Shown one piece after another: positions 1-7,118 of a stretch of 64,000 nucleotides of DNA. Positions within the stretch are counted from its first letter, which is position 1. Each line of letters begins with the position of its first letter. Position numbers and translations under genes: made by a program. This DNA is from Hyphomicrobiales bacterium. GTDB lineage: Bacteria > Pseudomonadota > Alphaproteobacteria > Rhizobiales > Rhizobiaceae. The notes under the pieces were generated by a model. It ran no database searches, had not been told where the DNA came from, and saw nothing but the letters and a program-made list of their open reading frames with translations. The DNA is taken from the NCBI GenBank assembly GCA_900469625.1, contig UBXV01000014.1:177314-241313 (forward strand), given 5' to 3'.

Positions 1-271
1 CACGCCAGCTGGCGCGGGCCGCCTCGCCCATCTGGTCGAGCCGGCTTGAGCCGATGCGCAGGCAGCCGGCATCCGGCCGGTCGATGCCGGCCAGCATGTT
101 GAGCAAGGTCGATTTTCCCGATCCGGACGGGCCCATGATCGCGACGAAATCGCCGCTCGGGATTTTCAGGTCGAGGCTGGAGAAGATCGGTACGGTTTCG
201 CCGCCGATCGCGTAGGCTTTGCTGATCCCGCTCAGCTGAATGTAGGGTTCCAGGTGGTTTGCAGTCGTCAT
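1..271 (-). CDS. ABC transporter ATP-binding protein (LolD/MacB type), 3' end outside window
   Basis: The first 90 residues of an ABC ATPase, running off the left edge of the window. It starts at ATG 271, in an ATGA overlap with the stop of the upstream adaptor gene, which implies translational coupling. Walker A (GPSGSGKS, about residues 47-54) is present, followed by LLNMLAGIDRPDAG, typical of the small ATPases that serve MacB/LolC-type permeases. Paired with an HlyD-like adaptor, it probably energises an export or lipoprotein-release complex in the inner membrane. The permease should lie beyond position 1. The substrate cannot be deduced. Confidence 0.9.
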   Translation of the reverse strand, partial: MTTANHLEPYIQLSGISKAYAIGGETVPIFSSLDLKIPSGDFVAIMGPSGSGKSTLLNMLAGIDRPDAGCLRIGSSRLDQMGEAARASWR

Positions 272-1395
272 TGCGATGTCTCTCCGATCTGATTTTCCAA
301 ACGAATGCGCGCCGCCATGTTCGGCCGGATACCAGCAGGCGGATTTCTGAGGGCAAGGCGCAGGGTGACGGTGCCTTTCTCGGCGGAGGCGACCGGCGCG
401 ATCCGCAAAATCTCGACGCCGAAGGGCCTGTCGGGAACGCCGTCCAGCACCGCCTCGCCGGGCAGCCCCGGCCGAAGGACGCCAATGCTGGTTTCCGCGA
501 CGTCCGCATCGATCACCAGCCTCGACGTGTCCGTGATCGCGAGCAGCATCTGGTTCTCCAGAACGCTGTCGACGCGCGCGAGCACCATGTCGCCAGCATG
601 GGCGTCGAGCGCGGTGACGGTGCCCGTCATCGGAGCCCGCACGACGAGCGCATCGACCCGCTCCTGCGCGATGCGCACCTGAAGCGTCGCCTTTGCAAGC
701 CTCTGCCGCGCCTGGGCCAGGCTGTTGAGCGCGCTGTTGCGGGCCGTGGCCGCCTTCTCGAGGTCCTGCGTGGAAATGGAATGCGAGGCGGCGAGCGCTT
801 CCGAACGCCGGAACGACGCCCCTATCTGCTCCAGCTCGATTTCGCAGGCCTCGACGACGAGACCCGCCAGGACCCTTTCGGCGAGTGCCTGTTCGAGCGC
901 AAAACCCGCGCCGGCATCCTCGAGCGTGACGAGGATTTCACCGGCTTCGACATGTTGCCCGATCTCGACATCCACGGACATGATCCGCCCTTCGTATTTG
1001 GAAAACACCGAGACGCTGTGCGGCGCCACCACATGGCCGGAGCCGGTGACTTCGCGCGGGACGTCGGAAGACGGCTTCATCAGTGTTGCCGAGCCGTCGT
1101 TGCGGGTGGCCGCCTGGCTGAGGGGTTGCGCGGATTGCCGGGCTGCGGCCTCGACCGTCGCCGGTTCTCCACCCGGCGCTGGCTGCCAAAGGAAGGCCCC
1201 GAGCCGATCGGCGGCATCGGGCGAGATCAAGGGGACAGCGACGGTCGCGCCGGCCGCCAAGGCGAGCAGGCAACCGGAAAGCAGACGTCGCCGAAATCGT
1301 CTCGGCGGCGGCGTCCGTGTTTGTGGCGAAGGCTCGAGCGAAAGCGCCTTCAGCGTTTCGGCGAGTTTACGGTCGTGTTCAGGGATGATGTTCAT
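268..1395 (-). CDS. HlyD/MacA-type periplasmic adaptor subunit
   Basis: A 375-aa membrane-fusion protein. It has a cytoplasmic N-terminus, one membrane segment (about residues 38-57), a biotinyl-lipoyl-like half motif (VEIGQHVEAGEILVTLEDA, about 140-160), an alpha-hairpin with heptad-like AL/R segments, a second lipoyl half (VVRAPMTGTVTALDAHAGDMV) and beta-barrel sequence. This is the order expected of adaptors that link an inner-membrane ABC permease to an outer-membrane channel. It is translationally coupled to the ATPase gene downstream and lies 82 bp or more from the AraC-type regulator, which probably controls it. The long charged cytoplasmic N-terminus (about 35 aa) is somewhat unusual for MacA. 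Confidence 0.85.
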   Translation of the reverse strand: MNIIPEHDRKLAETLKALSLEPSPQTRTPPPRRFRRRLLSGCLLALAAGATVAVPLISPDAADRLGAFLWQPAPGGEPATVEAAARQSAQPLSQAATRNDGSATLMKPSSDVPREVTGSGHVVAPHSVSVFSKYEGRIMSVDVEIGQHVEAGEILVTLEDAGAGFALEQALAERVLAGLVVEACEIELEQIGASFRRSEALAASHSISTQDLEKAATARNSALNSLAQARQRLAKATLQVRIAQERVDALVVRAPMTGTVTALDAHAGDMVLARVDSVLENQMLLAITDTSRLVIDADVAETSIGVLRPGLPGEAVLDGVPDRPFGVEILRIAPVASAEKGTVTLRLALRNPPAGIRPNMAARIRLENQIGETSQ

Positions 1396-1445
1396 GCCGG
1401 CACTATGGGCGCCGGCACCGGGATCTCGACCGAAAACGCGATAAA

Positions 1446-1475
1446 GGCCGTACTCGATCCTGAAAGAGTACCTGG
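1446..1475. promoter_or_regulatory. operator-like inverted repeat upstream of the ABC export operon
   Basis: GTACTC (1450-1455) and GAGTAC (1466-1471) form a perfect inverted repeat with a 10-bp spacer. It lies 55-76 bp upstream of the adaptor start in the only gap between regulator and transporter. The spacer plus right arm contains ATCCTGAAAGAG, which recurs at 2578-2589 upstream of the regulator gene itself. A binding site for the adjacent AraC-type regulator is inferred, not shown. Confidence 0.4.
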
Positions 1476-1477
1476 CG

Positions 1478-2509
1478 TCAGCCCTTGGCCGGGCCTCGTG
1501 ACCTGCGCCATTCGACCGGGGTCATTTCGGTCGCGCGGCGGAACTCGCGATTGAAGTTGGATTTCGTCTGGAAGCCGACCTCGAACATGATTTCCGTCAC
1601 CGGCTTGGCCGTTTGCGCAAGCAGATCGCACGCCTCCCTGATCCGGAACGCGTTGACATATTGCGAGACGTTGCTGCCGGTCGCCTCGTTGATGGCCGTC
1701 GATATCTGTCGCGCCGGGATGCGGAGCTTTCTCGCCAGCCGGTCGAGCGTCAGGTCGCAATCGCGGTAGACCGCCCTCTCCCGCATCAGCGTCTCGACCG
1801 CCAGCATCGTTTCCGCGGTCTCGACGCCTTTCGAGGCATCCGTGACCTCCGACATCTCCGCCGAGCCGGCAAAAGGTCGGCTCCGCCCCATGGCTGCCAC
1901 CGCAACCGAGAGAATGACGAGCCCGGCCAGTTGTCCGCCCATGATGACCAGCGGGGCGTTCTGCCCATGCATCCAAGCCATATCGAGAAATACGAGGACA
2001 TCCCCCAGCGCCGACAGGAACAAGGCACCTGCCGCAAAGAGAATGGCCCGATAGGCAGACCCTGCTTCATCGAACGCGGCAAGGCGAAGGGCATCCGCGC
2101 CCGGTTGCACCAGGAGGAGAATGGCGACCCCATAGCTGACAAAGATCAAGACGAGAGCCAGGTCGATGCCATCGCGCCAGATGACCGTCAGCGTAGCGAC
2201 AAGGAGAACCGGGAGCGCATGCACGCCGACCCTGAGAGAAAGCGAGAACCAGCTCCTGCCGATCAGCTGGCAAACGCCGGCATAGACGAGCGGCGGGATC
2301 GTTGCGGCAACGACAGGCGCGACAAACATGATCTGCTGCAGCCCATAGCCCCATCTGAGACCCACCAGCAGGCATTGCAGTGCGCTGACCAAAATCAGGG
2401 CGAGGAACGGGATATTTGCCGGCCTGTCTTCCGCGCCACGACGGACCGCGACGATGAAGAGCCCGAGAATCAGAATCGACACGACGATAGGCAATGGGAT
2501 GAGAAGCAT
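1478..2509 (-). CDS. AraC-family regulator with N-terminal membrane domain
   Basis: About 343 aa from ATG 2509. The reading frame stays open to a TTG at 2566. ATG is preferred because the protein then begins MLLIPLPIVVS, directly with the first membrane helix. The N-terminal half has about seven hydrophobic segments. The C-terminal 100 residues are an AraC/XylS double helix-turn-helix (LTLDRLARKLRIPARQIS, then ACDLLAQTAKPVTEIMFEVGFQTKSNFNREFRR, ending TPVEWRR). Such 7TM-AraC proteins are membrane-bound one-component sensors that usually control adjacent transport genes. Here the ABC export operon lies immediately downstream on the same strand. The inducing signal is unknown. Confidence 0.85.
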   Translation of the reverse strand: MLLIPLPIVVSILILGLFIVAVRRGAEDRPANIPFLALILVSALQCLLVGLRWGYGLQQIMFVAPVVAATIPPLVYAGVCQLIGRSWFSLSLRVGVHALPVLLVATLTVIWRDGIDLALVLIFVSYGVAILLLVQPGADALRLAAFDEAGSAYRAILFAAGALFLSALGDVLVFLDMAWMHGQNAPLVIMGGQLAGLVILSVAVAAMGRSRPFAGSAEMSEVTDASKGVETAETMLAVETLMRERAVYRDCDLTLDRLARKLRIPARQISTAINEATGSNVSQYVNAFRIREACDLLAQTAKPVTEIMFEVGFQTKSNFNREFRRATEMTPVEWRRSRGPAKG

Positions 2510-2792
2510 GAGGCGGCCGGGCAAAAGATGCGTTGCGATGCTGCCGGCGACGTCTACACGACGCAACGACGACGGTCATCCTGAAAGAGATAGACCGAGA
2601 AAGCAGAGCTTGGATTACCCTCTGGCGTCAGAGGTATCGAGAGGATCGTATCGATGGGGACAGCGGCCGAGCGGCATCACCAGCTGTACGCGCGGTCCGT
2701 CGGCCCGATGCCGTCACGATCCAACGCCGACCCACAAACGTCCGCGTTGAATCTGCTGTGTCCACGGGGGACTGTGAAACCGCTGCGGAAAC

Positions 2793-3101
2793 CTAGAGGG
2801 TCTGCAGCTTGCCGAGGTTCTTGGCAACCAGATAGTAGAAGGTCACGCGGGACTTGGAGCGGTCTGCCGCCATCGCCTTGGCCGTGGCCGAAATGGCTGC
2901 ATCCGCCTCGGCACCCGCCACGCCGAGCTTCTTCTCGCACCATTTTTCCCTGACGCGTTCGAGCTCCTTGGGGTCGGTTGCCGATACGAGCGAGGAATCC
3001 TTGTTGCGCAGCGCAATGCCGAGATGGCGCACGATCTTGTTCACAACAGCTTCGTCGGCGCCGCTGTCATACTTCTGCACATCTGCGAGATAGTCGGTCA
3101 T
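2793..3101 (-). CDS. DUF2853 family protein
   Basis: A 102-aa soluble protein (MTDYLADVQKYDSGADEAVV...) of the DUF2853 family, which is small, all-helical and of unknown function. The start at ATG 3101 is chosen because the family begins at this MTDY-like sequence. The frame stays open upstream to 3203, but that extension is low-complexity intergenic sequence. Lys/Glu-rich helices dominate and there is no signal peptide. It is divergent from the tmRNA gene that begins about 210 bp away. Nothing in the sequence suggests a partner or reaction. Confidence 0.8.
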   Translation of the reverse strand: MTDYLADVQKYDSGADEAVVNKIVRHLGIALRNKDSSLVSATDPKELERVREKWCEKKLGVAGAEADAAISATAKAMAADRSKSRVTFYYLVAKNLGKLQTL

Positions 3102-3310
3102 GATGCCTCCACATGGGATTGCTCGAAAACTGCGCCATGCCCGGGCCTGCCCTTGAGCCTGCACGCAGCCGCCGGAGTTTTTCACGGCTGCCGAGCATGT
3201 CAAGGGTTTTGGCCGATCGGGAGATTTGCCTTCGCCGCGGTTTTGAAAAAGCAGCGATATATCCGCCTCCTCCCCCTTTTCTTGGGGCGCGGAAAGACCT
3301 ATATGACAGA

Positions 3311-3640
3311 TGCCGTCTTCGGGCGGCTATGGCAATAAACGGGCGGTGAAATAAACCCATTGGACCCGGGGGCGGTACCCGGCGCCTCCACCAAAAACCG
3401 GTCGATACTTCGATGACCGGCTTTTGATGGGGGCGAAATAGGATCGACAAGGGCGTAAAGATCGACTTTTTGCTCGGCATTGTACCACCGTTATCGGGCT
3501 AAACTTATAGTTGCAAACGACAACTATGCTGAAGCACGTCTCGCTGCCTAACGGCGGTGCGACACTTCAAATCAAGTCCTTCCGGGTAGCACCGTAAGGC
3601 GGGGTCCGAAGGCACCTGGCAACAGAAGCCTTCACCTTCT
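3311..3640 (+). ncRNA. ssrA: tmRNA (ssrA), circularly permuted two-piece alphaproteobacterial form
   Basis: The acceptor piece comes first and ends in CGCCTCC-ACCA (3383-3393), preceded by a T-arm-like hairpin (CCGGG / CCCGG around a 7-nt loop). A short intervening segment with an ACCGG...CCGG hairpin follows (3394-3428). The coding piece begins GGGGGCG at 3429. GGGGGCG pairs with CGCCTCC into a 7-bp acceptor stem with a G-U wobble at the third pair, the alanine identity element. The resume codon starts at 3513 and the tag reads ANDNYAEARLAA with TAA at 3549-3551. GAAGGC (3608) and GCCTTC (3628) form a 3' hairpin. A CTATAT -10 box lies at 3299-3304, so transcription should start near 3311. 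The outer ends are approximate. The product rescues stalled ribosomes and tags nascent chains for ClpXP. Confidence 0.95.
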
Positions 3641-3747
3641 CCCCCGCTTCGAAATGGTCTATAGATGCTTGGATAATTGACTCGTCATATCGAGACGGGC
3701 ATTGGAAAGCCGACAGTAGAATTGAGTTCGAGAGAGACGGGAATCCC

Positions 3748-4263
3748 ATGGGCCAGGACCACATTCGCTATGACATTCTGGCGCAGGACGCGCTTCGCGG
3801 CGTCATCCGCAAAGTACTGACCGAGGTTGCCGCCACCGGCCACCTGCCTGGCGAACACCATTTCTTCATCACCTTCCTGACCGGCGCGCCGGGTGTTCGC
3901 ATTTCGCAGCACCTGAAGTCGAAGTATCCCGAGCAGATGACGATCGTCGTCCAGCACCAGTTCTGGGAGCTCAAGGTCTCCGATATCGGCTTCGAGATCG
4001 GCCTCTCCTTCTCCGACACGCCGGAACGGCTGGTCATCCCCTTCAATGCCATTCGCGGCTTCTACGATCCCTCCGTCAATTTCGAACTCGAATTCGACGT
4101 GGCGACGGCCGAAGAGGAAGAGGTGGAATCTGCGGAGATCACCGCCTACCCCGTGCCTGAAACCGACGGCGAAGCGCAGCCCAAGGACACGGAAAAATCC
4201 GGTGAAGCCAAGAATGGCGGCGGCTCCGTCGTCTCGCTCGATTCCTTCCGCAAGAAGAACTGA
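3748..4263 (+). CDS. sspB: SspB, alpha-type ClpXP specificity adaptor
   Basis: A 171-aa cytosolic adaptor that binds ssrA-tagged proteins and delivers them to ClpXP. The N-terminal body (about residues 1-115: IRYDILAQDALRGVIRKVL, HHFFITF, GVRIS, MTIVVQHQFWEL, FSDTPERLVIPFNAIRGFYDPSVNFEL) matches the SspB fold. An acidic, low-complexity linker (about 118-160) leads to a C-terminal tail VVSLDSFRKKN, in the place of the ClpX-docking XB peptide. Start ATG 3748 follows GAGAGACGGGAATCCC. It lies about 110 bp downstream of ssrA, so the tag RNA and its adaptor are neighbours. A DUF4169 gene follows 37 bp later. Confidence 0.93.
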   Translation: MGQDHIRYDILAQDALRGVIRKVLTEVAATGHLPGEHHFFITFLTGAPGVRISQHLKSKYPEQMTIVVQHQFWELKVSDIGFEIGLSFSDTPERLVIPFNAIRGFYDPSVNFELEFDVATAEEEEVESAEITAYPVPETDGEAQPKDTEKSGEAKNGGGSVVSLDSFRKKN

Positions 4264-4300
4264 GCCGCACGAAGACCTGAGGCAACCGAAAGGGCGCGGC

Positions 4301-4510
4301 ATGAGTGGTGACGTCGTCAATCTGCGCCAGTTTCGCAAGCGCAACGCCCGCGCTGAAAAGGAAAAGCAGGCCGAACAGAACCGTATTTCGTTCGGCCGCA
4401 CCAAAGCCGAGAAATCGTTGACCGACGCCTTGAACGCCAAGGCCGAAAAAGCGCACGAACAGGGGCGCCGGGAACCGACGGCCGACAGGCCTGACGAGAC
4501 GAAGGACTGA
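4301..4510 (+). CDS. DUF4169 family small protein
   Basis: A 69-aa, highly charged, probably disordered or helical protein (Lys/Arg/Glu-rich). Start ATG 4301 follows AAGGGCGCGGC. It has no membrane segment or known catalytic motif. Residues 5-15 (VVNLRQFRKRN) closely resemble the extreme C-terminus of SspB immediately upstream (VVSLDSFRKKN): seven of eleven positions are identical. Co-location with sspB and this shared motif suggest, by inference only, a role connected to ClpX. A GGCCGCAT / ATGCGGCC hairpin (4513-4535) follows the stop but lacks a T-run. Confidence 0.8.
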   Translation: MSGDVVNLRQFRKRNARAEKEKQAEQNRISFGRTKAEKSLTDALNAKAEKAHEQGRREPTADRPDETKD

Positions 4511-4534
4511 CCGGCCGCATGCGGCCGATGCGGC

Positions 4535-4577
4535 CCGGCGTCACGCTTCCGAAACACCGGCGTCACGCTTCCGAAAC
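4535..4577. repeat. 21-bp perfect tandem duplication
   Basis: The 21-mer CCGGCGTCACGCTTCCGAAAC occurs at 4535-4555 and again at 4557-4577, separated by one base. It lies just downstream of the DUF4169 gene, overlapping the 3' arm of the hairpin after it. The copies are identical, which points to recent slippage or a paired binding site. Confidence 0.85.
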
Positions 4578-4728
4578 GATTTGAAAGCAAGGCACGTCAC
4601 GGATTGAGATCGCCAGCCGGGCCCTCGACAGGGTACGCAACCGGCGAAAAACGATTCCCGTACAAGAGCTTGGCCCGGCTTTCCGAATCAAACCGCCAAC
4701 GACTTGAACGAGGACACGAGCTCCGGCG

Positions 4729-4965
4729 ATGATCCGAAAACACTCCGCCACCCTGCACGGACACCGCACCAGCTTCTCGCTCGAGGATCCGTTCTGGCTG
4801 GAACTGAAGACGATCGCGGCTGCCCGGGCCATGCCGATCGCCCAGCTGATCGTCGAGATCGACGATGCCCGCGGCGGCGACAGCAATCTCTCGTCTGCGC
4901 TGCGGGTCTATGTCCTCGACTGGATCAAGTCGAAAGCCGAGCGATCAACGCCCGGCGACGCGTGA
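4729..4965 (+). CDS. ribbon-helix-helix domain protein
   Basis: A 78-aa protein: MIRKHSATLHGHRTSFSLEDPFWLELKTIAAARAMPIAQLIVEIDD... The beta-strand HRTSFSLEDPFW followed by two helices (LELKTIAAARAMPIAQLIVEID and NLSSALRVYVLDWIKS) matches the short RHH_4 family often found beside DUF4169 and sspB in alphaproteobacteria. RHH proteins bind DNA as dimers through the strand, so this is a likely small regulator; its target is unknown. Its last 21 bp overlap the 3' end of the convergent GGDEF gene. Confidence 0.8.
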   Translation: MIRKHSATLHGHRTSFSLEDPFWLELKTIAAARAMPIAQLIVEIDDARGGDSNLSSALRVYVLDWIKSKAERSTPGDA

Positions 4966-5817
4966 CGGTGCGTCACCGTGGTCGGTGAAGGCGTCCGTAA
5001 GGGCGCCGGCAAGTCCGTCGCGCAGCTGTGCGGCCATCGCCCTGATCCCGCCCGGCAGCCGTGAATACTCCACCAGACACACCCGGTTGCGCCCCGTGTT
5101 CTTGGCGAGATAGAGCTGGTCGTCGGCAACCTTGAAGATGTCCTCGTACTGGACCGGGTAGGTAAACAGCGCCACACCGATGCTGACCGTCACCGGATCG
5201 GCGCTCGAAGCAATCGCCTGCCCGCGCTCGGCCACCGCCAGACGAATGCGTTCGGCCATCGCGCCGATCGTTTCTGGATGGGCTTCATGGACGAACACCC
5301 CGAATTCCTCGCCACCCAGACGGCCGATCAGGCCGCTTTCCCCCACCGCCGCGCGCATCTCGGTTGCGATCGCGACCAGCGCCTCGTCACCGGCCAGATG
5401 CCCATGCTGATCGTTGATGCGCTTGAAGTGGTCGGCATCCAGCACCATCAGCGCCGAGGTGGCCGGAAAAGGCTTGAGATCCTGTTCGGCGGCGAAGGCC
5501 GTCACGTCGGACGTGAATGCCGCGCGACTGAGACAGCCCGTCAGGCCGTCATAGCGGCTCGCAAGCGTCAGGAGATCGTTGGCACGCGCAAGCTGCTGCA
5601 GCTTGATGCCGATGAAGGCGAAAAGCGGGATGGCGAGAAGCAGCGGGATGTAGAGGGCAAGACGCATCGATGTCGCCATCACCTCAGGCCCGAAAGGGGC
5701 GATGTAGTGATAGGTGATGAGAACGGCAACGGCGGTGCAACCGACGGTGCCCGAAAATGTCCAGTTCACGATCCAGATGACCGCGCGGCGATCAAGGCCC
5801 TTATAAAGCGACGTCAT
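4945..5817 (-). CDS. membrane GGDEF diguanylate cyclase
   Basis: About 290 aa from ATG 5817, chosen because GGGGGGTGGC lies just upstream; an ATG at 5835 and a GTG at 5841 are possible. Two membrane helices (VIWIVNWTFSGTVGCTAVAVLI and LALYIPLLLAIPLFAFIGIKL) are joined by a short periplasmic loop. A GGDEF domain follows (YDGLTGCLSRAAF, DADHFKRINDQHGHLAGDEAL, active site RLGGEEFGVF, VTVSIGVALF, ADDQLYLAKNTGRNRV). GGEEF is catalytically competent, so it should make cyclic-di-GMP from GTP at the inner membrane. I saw no RxxD inhibitory site immediately before GGEEF. No sensory domain is visible beyond the membrane hairpin. Confidence 0.9.
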   Translation of the reverse strand: MTSLYKGLDRRAVIWIVNWTFSGTVGCTAVAVLITYHYIAPFGPEVMATSMRLALYIPLLLAIPLFAFIGIKLQQLARANDLLTLASRYDGLTGCLSRAAFTSDVTAFAAEQDLKPFPATSALMVLDADHFKRINDQHGHLAGDEALVAIATEMRAAVGESGLIGRLGGEEFGVFVHEAHPETIGAMAERIRLAVAERGQAIASSADPVTVSIGVALFTYPVQYEDIFKVADDQLYLAKNTGRNRVCLVEYSRLPGGIRAMAAQLRDGLAGALTDAFTDHGDAPSRVAGR

Positions 5818-6151
5818 GCCACCCCCCGTTGCCATCGCCACTGTGAAGGCAGGATGCTAATCGCCGCTCAACCAATCCATTAGGATTTTAGGTGCTTTGC
5901 GTTTCGACGCACAGAACGGCGCGCACGGATCGATCCCGGCCCCGCCCCAAGCCACGGCGCCGGCGCTGGAGCGCAGGCCTGCACATGCGTCTCCTCCTGT
6001 GTGCTTGCCGCCACAGATTGGCCAAATCGATACGGCCCGACAGGCCCGCCGGGACATTTTCACTTGTTAAGGCAACGCTAATTTCAAACAATCCTCGTCG
6101 TGTCAGCGGCCCTTGCCGCGACGCCTGCAAGTTGTGGGAGGGAGAACACCC
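5818..6151. other. divergent intergenic region, no gene seen
   Basis: A 334-bp spacer between the divergent GGDEF gene and the outer-membrane protein gene. I see no RNA gene or convincing operator. The strong purine run GGGAGGGAGA at 6136-6145 is the ribosome-binding site of the following gene. Confidence 0.5.
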
Positions 6152-6943
6152 ATGCGTCACTGTGCACGGATCGGCCTGGCGACCTGCCTCGCCCTGTCAT
6201 CGACTGTCATCGCCAACGCCGCCGACATCACACCACTTCTGGCCCCGACCGCCGAGCCTCAGCAGACGCAGAGCGGCTGGCAGTTCTCCGTCGCGCCCTA
6301 TTTCTGGATGGCCGGCCTGACGGGCGACACCAGCCAACTCGGCCTGCCCAATGTGCATATCGATTCCAGCTTCGGCGACATCTGGAACAATCTCGATTTC
6401 GCCCTGATGGTGACGGGCGAGGCCCGCAACGGTCCCTACAGCATCTTCGGCGATACGATCTACATCAAGCTTTCCGCCAGCGGCAGCACGCCGGACGGCG
6501 TCCTTGCCGATAGCGTCAGCCTCGACACCCAGAGCTTTTCCGCAACGCTCGGCGCCGGCTATGCGATCTACGAGGATCAGAACTCCCATCTGGATGTCGT
6601 CGGCGGCCTGAAAGTCTGGTCGGTCGACACGACGCTCTCCTTTTCCGGCGGCTCGCTCGGTGGCGTCAGCCGCGACGACAGCGCCACCTGGGTCGACGCG
6701 GTCGCCGGCCTTCGCGGCGCCTATTACTTCACGCCCGAATTCTATCTGACCGGATGGGGACTGATCGGCGGCGGCGGAGCGGATCTCGATTGGGATGCCG
6801 CACTCGGTCTCGGCTACAAGTTCACCGACACGATATCGGCGGTCGCCGGTTATCGTGCGCTGGGCGTCGACTACAGCAATGACGGCTTCAAATACGATGT
6901 CGTCCAGCATGGCCCCATCATCGGCGTTTCGGTCCGCTTCTGA
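6152..6943 (+). CDS. outer-membrane beta-barrel protein
   Basis: A 263-aa secreted protein. Start ATG 6152 follows GGGAGGGAGA; the upstream in-frame ATG at 6113 is rejected. A signal peptide (MRHCARIGLATCLALSSTVIANA) is followed by alternating amphipathic strands (WQFSVAPYFWMAGLTGD, FSATLGAGYAIYED, SHLDVVGGLKVWSVDT, WVDAVAGLRGAYYFTPEFYLTGWGLIGGGGADLDWDAALGLGYKF, ISAVAGYRALGVDY) and a terminal IIGVSVRF ending in Phe, the usual BAM signal. It resembles the rhizobial outer-membrane proteins annotated only as beta-barrel or hypothetical. The ligand is unknown. No obvious terminator follows. Confidence 0.8.
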   Translation: MRHCARIGLATCLALSSTVIANAADITPLLAPTAEPQQTQSGWQFSVAPYFWMAGLTGDTSQLGLPNVHIDSSFGDIWNNLDFALMVTGEARNGPYSIFGDTIYIKLSASGSTPDGVLADSVSLDTQSFSATLGAGYAIYEDQNSHLDVVGGLKVWSVDTTLSFSGGSLGGVSRDDSATWVDAVAGLRGAYYFTPEFYLTGWGLIGGGGADLDWDAALGLGYKFTDTISAVAGYRALGVDYSNDGFKYDVVQHGPIIGVSVRF

Positions 6944-7118
6944 CAGGTCGTCCAGCAGTTCAGCAGGTCGAGGGCCGCAAGGGCCCCGCCAACCTCGCGC
7001 CATCGTTCAAAGTCCAGGGATGATCACAGACTGAAGCGGGGCGCCCGGACCAGCTGCACCACCAGCGCGGCGAAGACCTGCCCTCACCCACTTTGACCGA
7101 AGGTCCGTCTGCGCGGTG

